In this document: one piece after another, positions 33,001 to 44,685 of the stretch
Layout: every line of letters starts with the position of its first letter
Position numbering within the stretch: the stretch's first letter is position 1
NCBI GenBank assembly: GCA_026873275.1
Contig: JANTUC010000001.1
Coordinates: forward strand, 2,480,001 to 2,544,000
From: Pseudopithomyces maydicus
Lineage: Eukaryota > Ascomycota > Dothideomycetes > Pleosporales > Didymosphaeriaceae
DNA: 64,000 nucleotides
Reading direction: 5' to 3'
Translations under genes and position numbers: made by a program
The notes under the pieces: generated by a model
What the model was told of the DNA's origin: nothing
Seen by the model: the letters and a program-made list of their open reading frames with translations, nothing else
The model's database searches: none

Positions 33001-36000
33001 AATCAAGAGGTATTCTCGCCGCACCGCATCATGAACTTGCTCGGGTCGCGGTTGCTTCTGCTCGACCTGGAGTTGTTAGCATGCGTTCATGCAGTCGATG
33101 GATATGGCATAGCCTTTCTATGTTCTGCCATTTTCATCTCCGTGGTTGTGCTTCTGCTCCATGACATCCTAGTCTACGATCGTTGGGTTCGCATGAGCGT
33201 ATGCATCGCTGGTGCTCGAAACTTTCTCGAGCCTCCTGGCCATGATTTGCCCCAGTTCAAATATGAACAGCTCGATCTGAAGCGATCCTCAGACTTCGAT
33301 TATCGGCTCGGCGATTGGCTCTAGAGTTGGTAAGTAATCTGTTCGACGTAAATTTTCAATGTCCTTCTGCTTTGACTTATTCCTATTGCTTGGGACTTGA
33401 TTTCCACCCTCGGTGTCGTATTGCTATGACGACATACGGATATAGCTACCGCTCCGCTTACTGAATTTTATCCTAGGCGTATCGAAAAAGCCAAAGTCCA
33501 TCATTGGGTGTCGCAGGGAATCTAGAGATCCAGAAAGTCAGTAGAGATTTCTAGCTAGAAGCGATGGTGGGTTACTTTCTTCTCAGCTATGGGGATAGCT
33601 CTTGTACTGAAAGCCGGTAAAGACACCGTCTTCCCGGCCTGGCCTCCATTGATCGATAGGAATCAGTATGAAGTACTCAGTACTGCGATCCCGATGGCAA
33701 GTACCACTTTCTGGTCCTTTGCGGAGTCTTCCGTTTCGCAGAGTGTTGCGTCGTTGGTATGTCGGATAGACACTTCTTGGTGGCTTTCGATGCCTTTCAT
33801 TGCCACTCGATCGTTCGCGGATTTCTCACTTACTAGAGCTCCCATCATGGTCTCGAAGGTTTAGAAACCAAGGCTTGCAAAGGCGCTAGGTCGTGGTGAG
33901 CAGGGGTATACCGCGTCTGCAAACTGTAGGCTCATGGTCAGTCCAGAAACGTGAGCTACCAGGAGTGGGGAGCGTGAGCTGCCAGAGACTACCTAGCACC
34001 GGCCTCTACTTGAAAAAGGACATGCTCGCTAATTTGGTGTCGCTAAGGCTGCGAATCTTGCCCCCTGGTGGGTTATACAAGTCGGGCATCTCAATCAATA
34101 CTGCCATCGATCAGCGTTTCACGAGCGCCAATTGAACCGCTCAGGTTATCGATGAGGTGGAGATCGCCTTGTTTACCGCCTTGTATGATGTGCGCAAGAC
34201 CGGGTGCTTGATGCGTTCGGTGCTGCCAAGCTGTTCAAGGGTCAGATACGAGCGGAAGTGGTATGGCAGATTGCTGCAGCATATGAAGCTCTAAAGCCCG
34301 AATCAATACTCCCCGTCGTTTCCTGATTTGAGTCAGTCAGCTCTTCATATAGGTAAGTTATTGGGGTTGCCAGGTGCGCCTTCCGGCGTCTCGGCGGCGG
34401 GATGTTACTTGAGAAGGACGCTGCATCAGCTAACGCCGTCACTCGAACTTGTCACTCGAACTTGTTTGTCTCCGGGAGCCGGATCATGTTCGAGTATGGT
34501 CTGTCAATAGCCTTGGCTACGCCGAGGTTGGGCCTCCCAAAAGTCAGCGTGGACTAAAATGAGACGCGGCGTTTCTAGACAATGGCACATGCCAATCTCA
34601 CCTTGCACCTTTTGCGAAGCTCACACCTGCACTGGGGTTTTTCAGGGACTCGAGAAATATCGACGCATGTAATAAGTAGTAGGAATATGGGGCTTATCTG
34701 GGCGCTTTGTGTTGTCTTCTTGTTCCACAGTTGTGAGTGAGGGCCGACCAAAGCTCCCGATGGCGGATAGGGGCGGCGCACAACAACTGCATATACCAGA
34801 TAGTAAGTGTGGCTCTTTGTTAAGTCTCTGCAGTAGACGCATGTGCGTTAGTCGGATGGTGTAGAAGGTGGGCTGGAATAGAGATGCCAATGACTAGGTA
34901 AAGGCGAGGGACGTTGGTCAGAATACAGAAGTTAGTGATAAGGTGAAGGCGAGGGAGGACAACACAGACCTAAATCTTACTAGCCTACCTTCATCCCAAC
35001 CGCCAAACGCCATCCAACTGAAAAATGTACTCAAGCATGAGCGACTCGGTAAGAGGCAACCAGCCACACACATATGTGCTCTGTGTCAAGCGATGGACTA
35101 ATGTCACCTATGTTAGGATGTGCGACTTCTTCAAGAGTACCGCGCGGGCACCAGGCTACCAGCGATTGGCCCATTTCTTGTGTGTATCAGTACCGCATCA
35201 TTATACTGCCGGCTTCTTTAAGTGTCCCGATGACCAGCATATCGTCTCTCGAACTGCTTATACAACCGAATACCATCCCATGACCAGGCGCGGAGCTAGG
35301 CGAATGATCTATCCTTAGTTATACTATCTAGATTCTCAGTGTCGAGTCTCAAGCTATATTCTCGAACTGCACTGCAACAAGTCAGAGTCACAATATTTCC
35401 TTGTCACCGGAAGACAATACCGACCTGCTTCGCACAGCAGCTCTTGATGACTAGAGAAGTCCCGAAGATTCCATCACCACAAGTTAACAGATCACTCGTC
35501 CACCAATATACAATATAAATGAGGTCTGAAGATGTCATTATGCCATGTTACGAGCTCGGTGGAAGTCTCAGTCATGGTCAAGCTTAATAACATGTGGTCG
35601 TGAGGCTGAACGCACAAGTCAGATAGCTCAATCTCGAACTCAGAATCTTGATGTAATGATTGATCATAATATTCCCACGACCCACAATCGTGATTACCGT
35701 TTTCAAGTAAGCCAAATATGGCATATCAAGTACGATAATATGCGTACACTGAAATAGACAGAGTGAAGCGAGCCGTGCTTGTTCGTCCATGCTTTGACGA
35801 TAGACGGCTGTCTAGGAGATGGGATAGAATTGAGATGGAAGCTCACGTAAACAGTTTACGCTCCATATTAATGAGTAACGGCTCTTGTTTAGCCATGGTC
35901 AAGAAACAATTCGTGGGCTTATAGGATGTAAGACCGGTGGACCATGGGCTTTGGATGAACATGTCTTGAAAGAAAATCAACAAGATAGAACTACATCCTG

Positions 36001-36221
36001 GTGGTAATGTAGCTGTTTCAACACAGATTGAACCTCACTGCACAAGATACCCCCAGCAACGCACACAACAAACCAGCTCGAGACTTAGCGTGCCTGCCTG
36101 TTTTCACCGCAACACACAGTCAAAATAAACCAGCTTGAAATTTAGTGGGACTGTCTCGTTTCACTACAACGCACTACCACAACATATCCTCTCGTCACAA
36201 CAAGTATTACGTGCAGACGAA
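30095..36221. other. 6-kb gene-free stretch
   Basis: No supported gene. ORFs reach 190 codons (32592-33164) and one of 132 codons (32926-33324, plus) holds a hydrophobic segment (FLCSAIFISVVVLLLHDI). None has splice context, family motifs or convincing composition. Short local duplications occur, for example GTCACTCGAACTT twice at 34438-34465 and a repeated AAGGCGAGGGA near 34900-34955. It could be degraded repeat or old gene sequence. Confidence 0.4.
36071..36177 (+). repeat. Imperfect tandem duplication upstream of member D
   Basis: AACCAGCTCGAGACTTAG at 36071 recurs as AACCAGCTTGAAATTTAG at 36128. The two copies stay alignable for about 48 bp (GTTTTCACCGCAACACAC against GTTTCACTACAACGCACT). 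Most differences are transitions. The second copy ends about 45 bp before the ATG at 36222. Confidence 0.6.
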
Positions 36222-37068
36222 ATGCCGGCCCAATACCAGACACCAGAGCAACGCGCCATCAATGCCGTATGTCTGTTGATTTATCAACTATTCCTCATAT
36301 TTGCCTCAGCATATCAGCCGCATGAGATCGTCAACGTGGAGCGACTGGAGAACCAAGAGGTCCCCGTCTTCGTGCTGCGCACCAGGCGCTTTCATGAGGG
36401 TACGACATTTCCGCTCCCTCACGCCGACCCGACAATCCAACGCGCAATAATCGTCAACGACCGTTGCAATCTCTGCTGGCTCGTCATGAAGCCACTGCTC
36501 ATCCGTCTACTTCATATCGGTAAGTAGAAACCACCAGAAAGGCGCGATTTCTTTTGAGATTATAGTTTCCTTACCATGACGATCACCGACTAATAACGAA
36601 ACAGTCAATCCCAAGATCACCGTCCAACTCATGTTGGTAATTCCAAAGCCACATCTCCTCATTCGAATCAACGAGAGACCACCCGCAAAATATCACACCA
36701 TCATGCGTATCACGACGCCGGGAGGCCAGTTCATCTTGGACCTAACCGGAGAGCAATACGGGTGGACAAACGCGTTATTCTTGCCTCTGGACGTGTATCT
36801 CGAGAGATTCTGTCGGTTTGTTGAGCATGGGTTCTATCGTAGTCCTATGGACACATCTCCAGTGATGAGAAGGACTATGATAAGTGAGTTTCTTGCACAA
36901 GCTCCAGATCGCTTTTGGCACAAGGCGCAGATAACGCATCTCAGAGATTTGGAGCGCGAGTGGAGAGCAGATTTGCCTGGGGGTTTGGTTCGGCGGGAAG
37001 ATTTGGTTTGTAGGGAGCAAAGGGAAATGCTCTTGCATCGGTTGCGGGAGTTGGTATATGGGAGATAA
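36222..37068 (+). CDS. Unknown family with Cys-His-Asp pattern, member D
   Basis: Function unknown. Exons are 36222-36519 and 36605-37068 (85-nt phase-1 intron), 253 aa. The family pattern is C85 in NLCWLVMKPLLIRLLHI, ending at the intron, H130 in PAKYHTIMRITTPGG, and D145 in FILDLTGEQYGWTNALF. The Cys-His distance is 45 and the His-Asp distance is 15. The segment LMLVIPKPHLLIRINE aligns with IGVIPNPRLVLAQE of member C, so similarity extends beyond the motif. The C-terminus has Arg/Glu-rich helices (HLRDLEREW, REQREMLLHRLRELVYG), as in member A. The frame is open upstream, but the first ATG is 36222. A tandem duplication sits in its promoter. Confidence 0.66.
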
Positions 37069-38578
37069 AAGTCCCTCAGCATGTAGATTAGCAGTGTACT
37101 GTTTCACGTCACTTCTTTGATACCCTTTTAGTATTTAATGCATGCAGTTGATGAAATATTGAGTGTGCTAGAAATGGTGGGGCTTTGGATGGGCTCTTTC
37201 CCCGCAAACGCTGTGTCAATGTTATGTTCACCGCACGCACAACCTTTTCAATCACTTCTGTATCCCTCTCTCCCACTCTACAGTCCATTTCAAGGCCTTT
37301 TAAAGCGGCTTAAAAGATACTGCAAGTTTTATACGGGTATATATATTAATTGTTTCTCTTTTGCTTTTGCCTCTGACCGTGCGCTGGGTCATGCCTTAGT
37401 TGTCGGGTTCCGAGTATCCCCCTCCCCGTTGTTTCAGACACGTGCTCACTTCGAACCACAGGACAGACGAAAGATAGAGACGTAGGCACCGTCCGGGCCG
37501 AACTCTTTTTGCCTTTTTTTGCCCTTGCTTATTCTGCGCCCAACGAAAACACATACCAGTCACGCACGGCTTATTATTCTTGCACCGGATTCGATCTCTT
37601 TTATTGGCAATCTGCTTTCATGAACAATTTGTCTAGCACTGAAACTGGTTTCAACAGGCGCACTACCCCACTGCCGCTCTTGCTACACTTTATGATCAAC
37701 CGCCCATCCATGTTTACCTGAAAACACAGCTACAATCCTAGAAGCCCTTGTCCTTATGGCGACGAGCAAAGTTACGGCTGCCACCAGTTAGAGCCCTCTA
37801 AAATGTGACCATAGCATATTTGGCAGACTTTCCATATTTATCGGAGTTCTCCCAGTTGAATCTAAGTTGCAGGCATGCATGTGAGAAAAATGGTGACGGC
37901 GCAAGAAAGGTTTTCCAAGAGTGCGATGGCATCGACCCTTTTCTGTTGGCCATTTCAATTGCTCTGCTATAGCTGCTACAGCCCTGTCCACATGAATGGA
38001 TCAGTGGTCTAAAAAGTTGTGCTGGGTATGCTTGACGACGTGACTTCCTGCGCAAAACGATAAACACATACACTCCACGTCTCCACATATTAGACAATTA
38101 TCTACAGAAACAGGCGTATCGCCGTTTACCAATCCTCTGCGAGATCATTCGAAATCCGATTCGCACATTGAACACCTTGAAATCCACTGATGGAGACATT
38201 TGTCCCCGCACTCCACAGCTACAATTACTCGCTCATGTTATCTTCTGTTGCCTCCCAGCTCCGGCGTAAAAAATATCCAACGGCATCTGCGACGCTTTGC
38301 AGCATAGATTTAATGCCTGTGTGTTGGTGAACACTTTCAGTCCTGAGGTTGTACAAAGTATGGTCTCTATTACACCATGAATTGTGGAAGTGTGCGTTTT
38401 GATTTTGACTACAGCGATAGAAGAAGAGGGAAGCAAGACGGAAACCGAATTTTGGAAACACGGTATTGTTCAAGGTGGACAAAACGCAATTTTGAAAAAT
38501 TCTCTTCATCCCATGAGGCGTAGAACAACAAGATACGTAATTGGAGTAAGCAGTAGACTTAGTGTCAGAGCTGCCATT
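37069..38578. other. Intergenic, no gene seen
   Basis: 1.5 kb between convergent genes, partly AT- and pyrimidine-rich. Short ORFs on both strands lack features. Confidence 0.45.
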
Positions 38579-39738
38579 CTAAGCTGTCTCCGAAACTTTC
38601 TCTCGCGCCAGTCTCCTCCAATTCTTAGGGTATCCTCGACTTATCCGCCAGTCCTCGCTTTCCTTTGCTACCCTTTGAAATAGACCATATCGCCAACCTC
38701 CCTTGTTTTCTTCCACATGGCTGATGTCTCCTCCGAATGCCCATGATAGACTTCCTTCCGCTCGAGCACCTTCCGAAGCTCCAAGCACACCTATCGCAAC
38801 ATCGACCATGAATGTTCTCTGGTCCCAAACGTAGAATATAGTAGCAGAGCAGTTACTGCAAAAGTAGCGCTGTGCATCTGACGAAGAAGCATAGTACGTC
38901 AGTGTTCCCAGGGAAGAGTTTTTGGCATCCACCATTGCCCTGAGTTCGGTACTGGCATCTGGAAACCCCACCCTCTTGCCTGCGAACGATATGTCTTTCA
39001 ACTCGGCGAATCCCCAGTTCCAAACATCACAACCGCCTGGCAAACGACATGACTCGCAAGCGCAGAACCCCCGAGCGCTTTATGCGTATGAGGATCGACG
39101 AACCACGGTAATTCGCTTTCCTTCTTTCCATCGTAACTCCCTGGTAGCCACTCAAGATCCACCCCTTTGCATTTACACCGGATAGGCACCGGACCTTGCG
39201 TTTTGGTTTCATAACCTGTCAAGGTATCTGAAGGCGGCCAGTCGGATGGAATCGGTTGAGCAGCTTGTCCTTTATCGTTTTCGGCGCGGGCATAATACCG
39301 CTTGATCTCGGTACCGTCAGCGTTAGGTTTCCGTAGCCACATAGACGCCCCTCCGTCCTTCGTGTCTCCAACAAATATATGGTAATTGATCTTGATGGGA
39401 TCGATGGGGTCGTTCCTTAGAGCCCCAGTGAGAATCACCAGCTCCCTTTCCGGGTTCCTCGTGTCAGAGAAGAACATAGGCGTCGAGCACGTGGGGCAGA
39501 AGAGGAGGTCGTAATCTCGTGAGAAGGCGTACGCCTTCAGCCGGGTCAGATCAACGTTCGCTCGAGGCTCCGGCCATGGAACGTCCACGGTGTAAAGTGC
39601 ACCTGTGACATGACGACAAGAATCGCAGTGACAGGCCCATCCTTCGAGCGGGAGCTTCTGCTTCGTAACACGAGTGGTAAAGATATTAGCCTTGCAGAGG
39701 CAATTGGCGCTCAAAGTAATAAGTTCTTCCGAAGTCAT
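38579..39738 (-). CDS. Two-domain GFA (glutathione-dependent formaldehyde-activating-like) protein, with one apparent frameshift
   Basis: Zinc-binding protein with two CENP-V/GFA folds; most fungal members have no proven substrate. The first domain (residues about 1-130) shows CLCKA, GWACHCDSCRHVTGALYTVD and LLFCPTCSTPMFF. The second shows IRCKCKGVDLEWLPG, CACESCRLPGGCDVWNWGFAEL and RYFCSNCSATIFYVW, so each has the expected Cys sets. The two halves are in different frames. The switch is at the C5 run 39068-39072 (plus strand). One added base joins WFVDPHTHKALGG to FCACESCRLP, giving 386 codons without a stop. No GT-AG intron fits. The start MTSEELITLSANCLCKA matches the family. A true recent pseudogene remains possible. 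Confidence 0.75.
39068..39072 (-). other. Apparent -1 frameshift at a C5/G5 run in the GFA gene
   Basis: Adding one base to this run joins two GFA half-domains exactly at the conserved Cys set; without it the first ORF ends at 38998. Confidence 0.72.
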
Positions 39739-40473
39739 CGTGAGGAGTGAGGAGATTCTGTCTGGGGATCAAGAGCACAACAGACAGAAGCCATGGCTCG
39801 AATTATAAATCGAGCAGGCAGACAAGATACGAACCTGGCACACGCTATTGCGCTATACCCCATATGGTTCAGCCATGGCCCTGATTGGATGGAAGAGTTG
39901 CGGGGTCTGCGCGTAACGCGGGTCAGAACGCGATAACTCGTGACTACGCGCCGGCAACCCTGGGGCGCTACTGGCCCAAAACACTGCCTGTTGATTATCC
40001 TTGCTAGACCAGAAAGCACGAACAGCCACCACTACAATCCTTGCCACAACGGCTGTCATGTACTACCAAGCTTTGCCGACATTGTTGTATAGTACCTAAG
40101 GGTGACGGAAAGGTTCCATGTTGGAGGAACAGTAACCCGAATTCCACTTCTACATATATATATCTTTGGTAAGGACCACAATCCTAAGGACTGGCCTACG
40201 CTGCTGAGCGGTCTACTCTCAGGAGGCAGATAAAGGTGCACAGCAAACTCCGTAGACATTATATAGATCATAGCTTGGTATCATGCAGCACAAGAGCATC
40301 TCACCACGTTAGGAAATCACATTCCAATGCCAGTTCCACGATGTATTTTGTACAAAAGACTGAATTACGGATAGGTTTCTAGTCCAGCAGGACTGTACTA
40401 GAAATATGTGCGACAGGTTCAAAACAGCCTCGCGCGCTCCCTGTATGTGATAGGCGAACAGTCAACACCATGA
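39739..40473. other. Intergenic, no gene seen
   Basis: 735 bp between two minus-strand genes, containing the GFA promoter and the downstream region of the next gene. Short TATATATATATC tract near 40145-40156; nothing else is seen. Confidence 0.45.
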
Positions 40474-41082
40474 TCACACTTTCCATACAGGTAGCATGCC
40501 CGGTATCGATTGCTCTTCTTGCTTGGGCAATCGACAGTCATCCAGCTCGGTGTCTGAATCTGGATCCGGCATGTGTGATAGGAGCTGGTGGAGAGAAGCT
40601 CCCAACCCCATGTTGTTAGAAAGAACAGTAGCAAGGACCTTCTCCTGCACTTTCTTGTTCAGCAAGCTATCCATCCAATTGCTACATTCGACAAGCCACA
40701 AGCCGAACACTCCTTCGCCTTTGGGAGCTTGCCTCAAGCGGATGACTGTGAATTTTGATTGGTCGGTTCTGTCGAAGGTATCGGGACCATACGTGGTACC
40801 GAATCGAAGATATATCGCTGATGCCAACTACGACACGAGCAGCGTCTCTTCCGGTCCGTCGGGGGTGGTCTCGCTGATGGCCCATACACGCCGGAGCGTG
40901 TGCTCGAAAGTAATGTTCAGGTGGGAGCGTTTGTCCAATAAGCTGGCCAATCTGTTTATTGGGGCAATCTGGCCGCCGTTCACTCGTAGACCGGCAGATG
41001 GATGAAAGTGTTTTGCGCGGTCGGGGTGAGGTTTGTCGAGTATGTCGACATATGATTTAAGAAACTGCATGGCTGTGGACAT
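40474..41082 (-). CDS. Small NTF2/SnoaL-like hypothetical protein with an in-frame stop or a 60-nt intron
   Basis: No family recognised with certainty. The frame from MSTAMQFLKSYVDILDKPH is open to a TAG at 40828-40830, then continues in the same frame through LASAIYLRFGTTYGPDTFDR to the stop at 40474. Read through, it is 202 aa. The pattern of an N-terminal helix, HFHPSAGLRVNGGQI and a later strand-rich part suggests an NTF2-like cone fold, which is a weak inference. Two explanations fit the TAG. One is a point change: RRVWAISETTPDGPEETLLV reads like normal coding sequence. The other is a 60-nt phase-0 intron starting GTATGG after LRR and ending exactly at this TAG, with no good branch site. 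Confidence 0.5.
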
Positions 41083-42590
41083 GTGTAAGCAGATGAAAAG
41101 CGAGAATGCAAGAAATGGGGGGATAAGACATGGCAGAAATTAGCGTTGTGCTGCTGCTTATGCAGGAAGTCTCACCCGGGGAGCATGGGCTGGTATCGTG
41201 TCTCGGCTGCCGACGTGAATATAGACGGTCGGGCTGGTTGCCTCTTTGCCTCTCGAAACATCCGGCTCATGTCTGTCCAGACCGGCTTCGGAGGAACCCG
41301 GCGCTGAGGCATGGCGGTCCATGGTAGGTGCGGGTGTTTCGAGAGATGACAGTGAGGCTCGGTGATTGGCTGGGTGAGGTCCAGTACAGGAGAGGCCTAC
41401 CACAGGTGCATCGCCAGCTTATGGCAGGAACACGGGGCGCATTTGTTTGCTTTGCTGTGCCTGGAATAGGGATGGGTCGCTCGTGGCGCGAACGGCTGAG
41501 ACGGTTGCCTTGCTGTGGGTCTGGGAGTGGAGGCGATTGCTAAGGGCGGCATCATGGCATATAAGTGGGAGAAAAGCCCGCAGGATGGAGGAAAGAGCCA
41601 TCCCACATCTTCCTTCCTCAGTCAAGAGATGCACCTTCGATCTTCGATACCGCCTACAGTCTCTCGCCCGGGCGACGTTGGTGGTACCCGTCCAACACTC
41701 CAGACCGCGGCTGGAGGAGACGAACAGCTACTCGAGCGCAGCGGGAGATGGATGGTGCCCTGACACGCGACTGGCTATTCATAGGATAGAGCCCGCCGAC
41801 GTGTTGATGACGACGCGTATTCACGTGATCTTTTGATGGCCCGGGGAGGTTTGTCCAGGTGGCTTGCCAGCGGAGCACAGCGTTACTCACGTTGATTGCC
41901 TGACTCATCGTGTCCAACACCTGTGAGCCAGACAGTCTTTCCGCGCCCCTCGGATGGAGCCCTGGAGGCGAGTAAATCACGAGGGCAATACAGATGGATG
42001 GATGGATGTGCAATTTCCCCACTCCGCCAGGCCCCCATGGATTGGTCGACGAGTCGAGGATTGGCGCGCCCCCTTGGATAATGCACTCGCCCGACACCAC
42101 CGCGCCCGTCACTCCATCCTTGCGGTGCACTTGCACTCCATCACCAGCATCGAAAATGCACACCCATCATTGCTAACCCCGCCCGCTGACAGACCCGCAG
42201 CAGCAGAGCCGCACTTTGCACCAGCATGCGAAAGCCACACCGGTGTCCACAGCCACAGCACTCCACCAATCGTCTGATGGGAGGCCGTCCATACCACCGC
42301 CCCAGTCGGCCGCCCTCCACAGCTCCTCGCGCGCAACCGCCTGCGCCCTCTCTCACAACTTTCCAAGACAACATTGCCTACCCTCCATAGAACCCACCAT
42401 AGTCCACCGCCCACCACCCACCACCCACCCGCCATCCTGTCCTCGCCTGCGCCCTCCCATCTGCCCTCTGCCATCCTCATTGTCGTCCTCTCACTGTCCC
42501 TAGGCACCCGTCCATAGCATGTACACGCTCCTCGTGCTTGTCGTGCTTCTTGCTCTTTTCTTTGACACAGCAGCAGCGACGAGTCCCCTC
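41083..42590. other. Divergent intergenic region
   Basis: 1.5 kb between divergent starts. The right part (42180-42500) is CCA/CCC-rich, typical of a fungal 5' region. A possible 5'-UTR intron (GTACAC near 42521 to ACAG near 42571) precedes the zinc-finger ATG. No gene is supported. Confidence 0.45.
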
Positions 42591-43583
42591 ATGGACCCGA
42601 CGATGCCTGCTATGCCTGCGCTCACAGAGCCCTTCTATCCAGACCCAGATGGCATGCTCGCTACCGTCTGCGAGCTCTGCGGCTACTCTATAGATTTGTG
42701 CCTGCGTAACCACCCCGTCCAGGTACCCGCCTCCTGTCGCTTGCTTGCTCTTCTTCCGCTTGCTTGCTCTTCTTCCGCTAACTCCTACAGCCCTACCGGT
42801 TACAGAACCACTCGACCATCACTGCCGCCACCCTCACCGAGCACCCAGACTGGCCCATCGACGACACCTTCGCTGTCCACGACCCCGTACCAGCAGACTC
42901 TATCCATGTCCCCTTCTATCCTTTTCCCGACCAGGAACAACCCCCGCTCATCGTCCCGTACGTGAAGGCTTTGGATGCTGACGCAACCATCGTCGGCGAC
43001 AACACCGTCGAGGAGCACCTCAAAGACATATACACCCCCGGCGATCGGTTGGAACCTACCCCACTGCGGCTGAGCCCCAAACGACAAGCGCCGCGACCGG
43101 GTGGCTTCCCATGCGCATTCGACGGCTGTGGGAAGGCATTCGATCGCTCATGCGATCTCAAGTGAGATCCCCTTCTCTTTGCGGATGGGCCTTGTGGGGT
43201 AGATGTGCCAATGCTGTATCTGCGTACTCCCCACAAGGGGATGCATTTCATAGCCCATTACTGGCAGTTTTCATTCTTCCAGTTGTGTATGACGAGGTTA
43301 GTCGTAGTTTGTCTGCTAACAATGTGCCAGCCGTCATCAAAAGACGCACCTCGGACGTTCTGAGCGGCCTCACAAGTGTCACTTCTGCGACGAGAGCTTC
43401 TTGTACCCCAAGGATCGCTCGCGCCACGAGCGCACCCACGACCAGTCTACGTCGTCTCAGACTTCAGTCTACAGGTGCCCAGTACCTGGCTGCACCAATC
43501 CCGGCTTCTCGCGACGGGACAATCTGCTGCGTCACCAAAGAAAACAGCACCCGCACATGGGCTCGCCGCGTATGAGCCCGTAG
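42591..43583 (+). CDS. C2H2 zinc-finger protein with three fingers
   Basis: Probable transcription factor of 251 aa. Exons are 42591-42722, 42791-43161 and 43331-43583 (introns 68 and 169 nt, the second with a CTAAC branch). The N-terminal half is acidic and Pro-rich (PYPFPDQEQPPLIVPYVKAL-like). Finger 1 is split by the second intron and reads CAFDGCGKAFDRSCDL then NRHQKTH (C-x4-C-x12-H-x3-H). Finger 2 is CHFCDESFLYPKDRSRHERTH. Finger 3 is CPVPGCTNPGFSRRDNLLRH with QRKQH. Splicing regenerates a perfect finger 1, which supports the model. The frame is open from an ATG at 42519 whose product starts with a hydrophobic run; for a nuclear protein the start at 42591 (MDPTMPAMPAL) is preferred. The target is unknown. 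Confidence 0.8.
42739..42776 (+). repeat. 19-bp exact tandem duplication inside intron 1 of the zinc-finger gene
   Basis: GCTTGCTTGCTCTTCTTCC occurs twice head to tail (42739-42757 and 42758-42776), enlarging the pyrimidine tract before the acceptor. Confidence 0.8.
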
Positions 43584-44685
43584 CAAACGTAATTCCTGGT
43601 GCTCATCATCTCCGCCATGAACCTTGGGTGGATGCTGGCATCTGCCACATTCTACCCTATGGCGTCCACAAGGCATCGTGTGTTAAGTCTTGATTTCCTT
43701 GTCTGATTGTTGCATTTGAGCTTATGCCCCAAAATTGGATCTTTCTGGCAAGCATTGGCGTTCATATCGCGGTTTGCGCATCAGCTTTTGTCCGTTTCAC
43801 ATCTGTTCTATTTATGGTTTTCTCACGTGCCCAGGTGCCTATCACGGCACGTGATGAGGTATGGTTTTGGTCTCCATTATACCCTTTTTCAGCGCTTGGG
43901 GGTGGTGCTAAATAATTGTTGCGGTCGGTCTTCATGTTTCTTTATGCATGTCCCGCAATTTCACAATACGGTTGGTTTCATGGTTCTTCTCTTTGCTATC
44001 ATCATATCAAAAAGCGCTCACAGATTGTGCGTCGTGGTTCACTCGACGGCACAGTGATGCTGCAAAGCTTCTGTTTCTTTAGGGGGTGCCTCCGGTTCTC
44101 ATATCATATTAACGTTGGCTCCGAGTCGTCTAATTAGACTGAGAGTGAGACTGCTCTAGGCCTTAAATATACCCATACACTCTACTGATTACCTTTTGTG
44201 CATTACCTCACCCCTACGTGTTGCTTTCGGGTTTTCGCTTCGACAGTACCTTCGAAGGGGTCCTTCCAGCTTCTAAATTTTACGCTCAAACTACATCTCG
44301 CAGGGTAGAACAACGTGATATGAACTCCTAGTATGCCTTGAGAGTAAGTTCTGGAAATTCCATACAGCTAGAAAGTATAGATGAAGATATGGAATTGCAC
44401 TGAAAGTTCCGTGGCAACGCAAGCTGTTGAAAACTGTAGCAGTGTCTTTCTTTGGCTGCTTGGGAGGCGGGTTGGATCGTTTGGCCTGAAGATAATGTAT
44501 TGGAGAGTTGGGCGAAGGCAAAATTGAAGTGGAACTTCACTGCTCGATCTTTGTCAAGCGGTTTGCCATTTCGTTTGCTCCAGGCAGCACCTACTTCCTT
44601 GACCTCTCCCATCTGTCCTCAGGAGCATTTGACTGCCTCTGCAAACGAAATCTCTACCACGTAGTGTTGATAAACGACTCGCAAC
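43584..44685. other. Intergenic, no gene seen
   Basis: 1.1 kb between head-to-tail plus-strand genes; T-rich in 43690-44000. Nothing supported. Confidence 0.5.

Noticed and set aside
32926..33324. 132-codon plus-strand ORF with a hydrophobic stretch
   Set aside because: No splice context, no family features, and its composition is like the neighbouring non-coding sequence.
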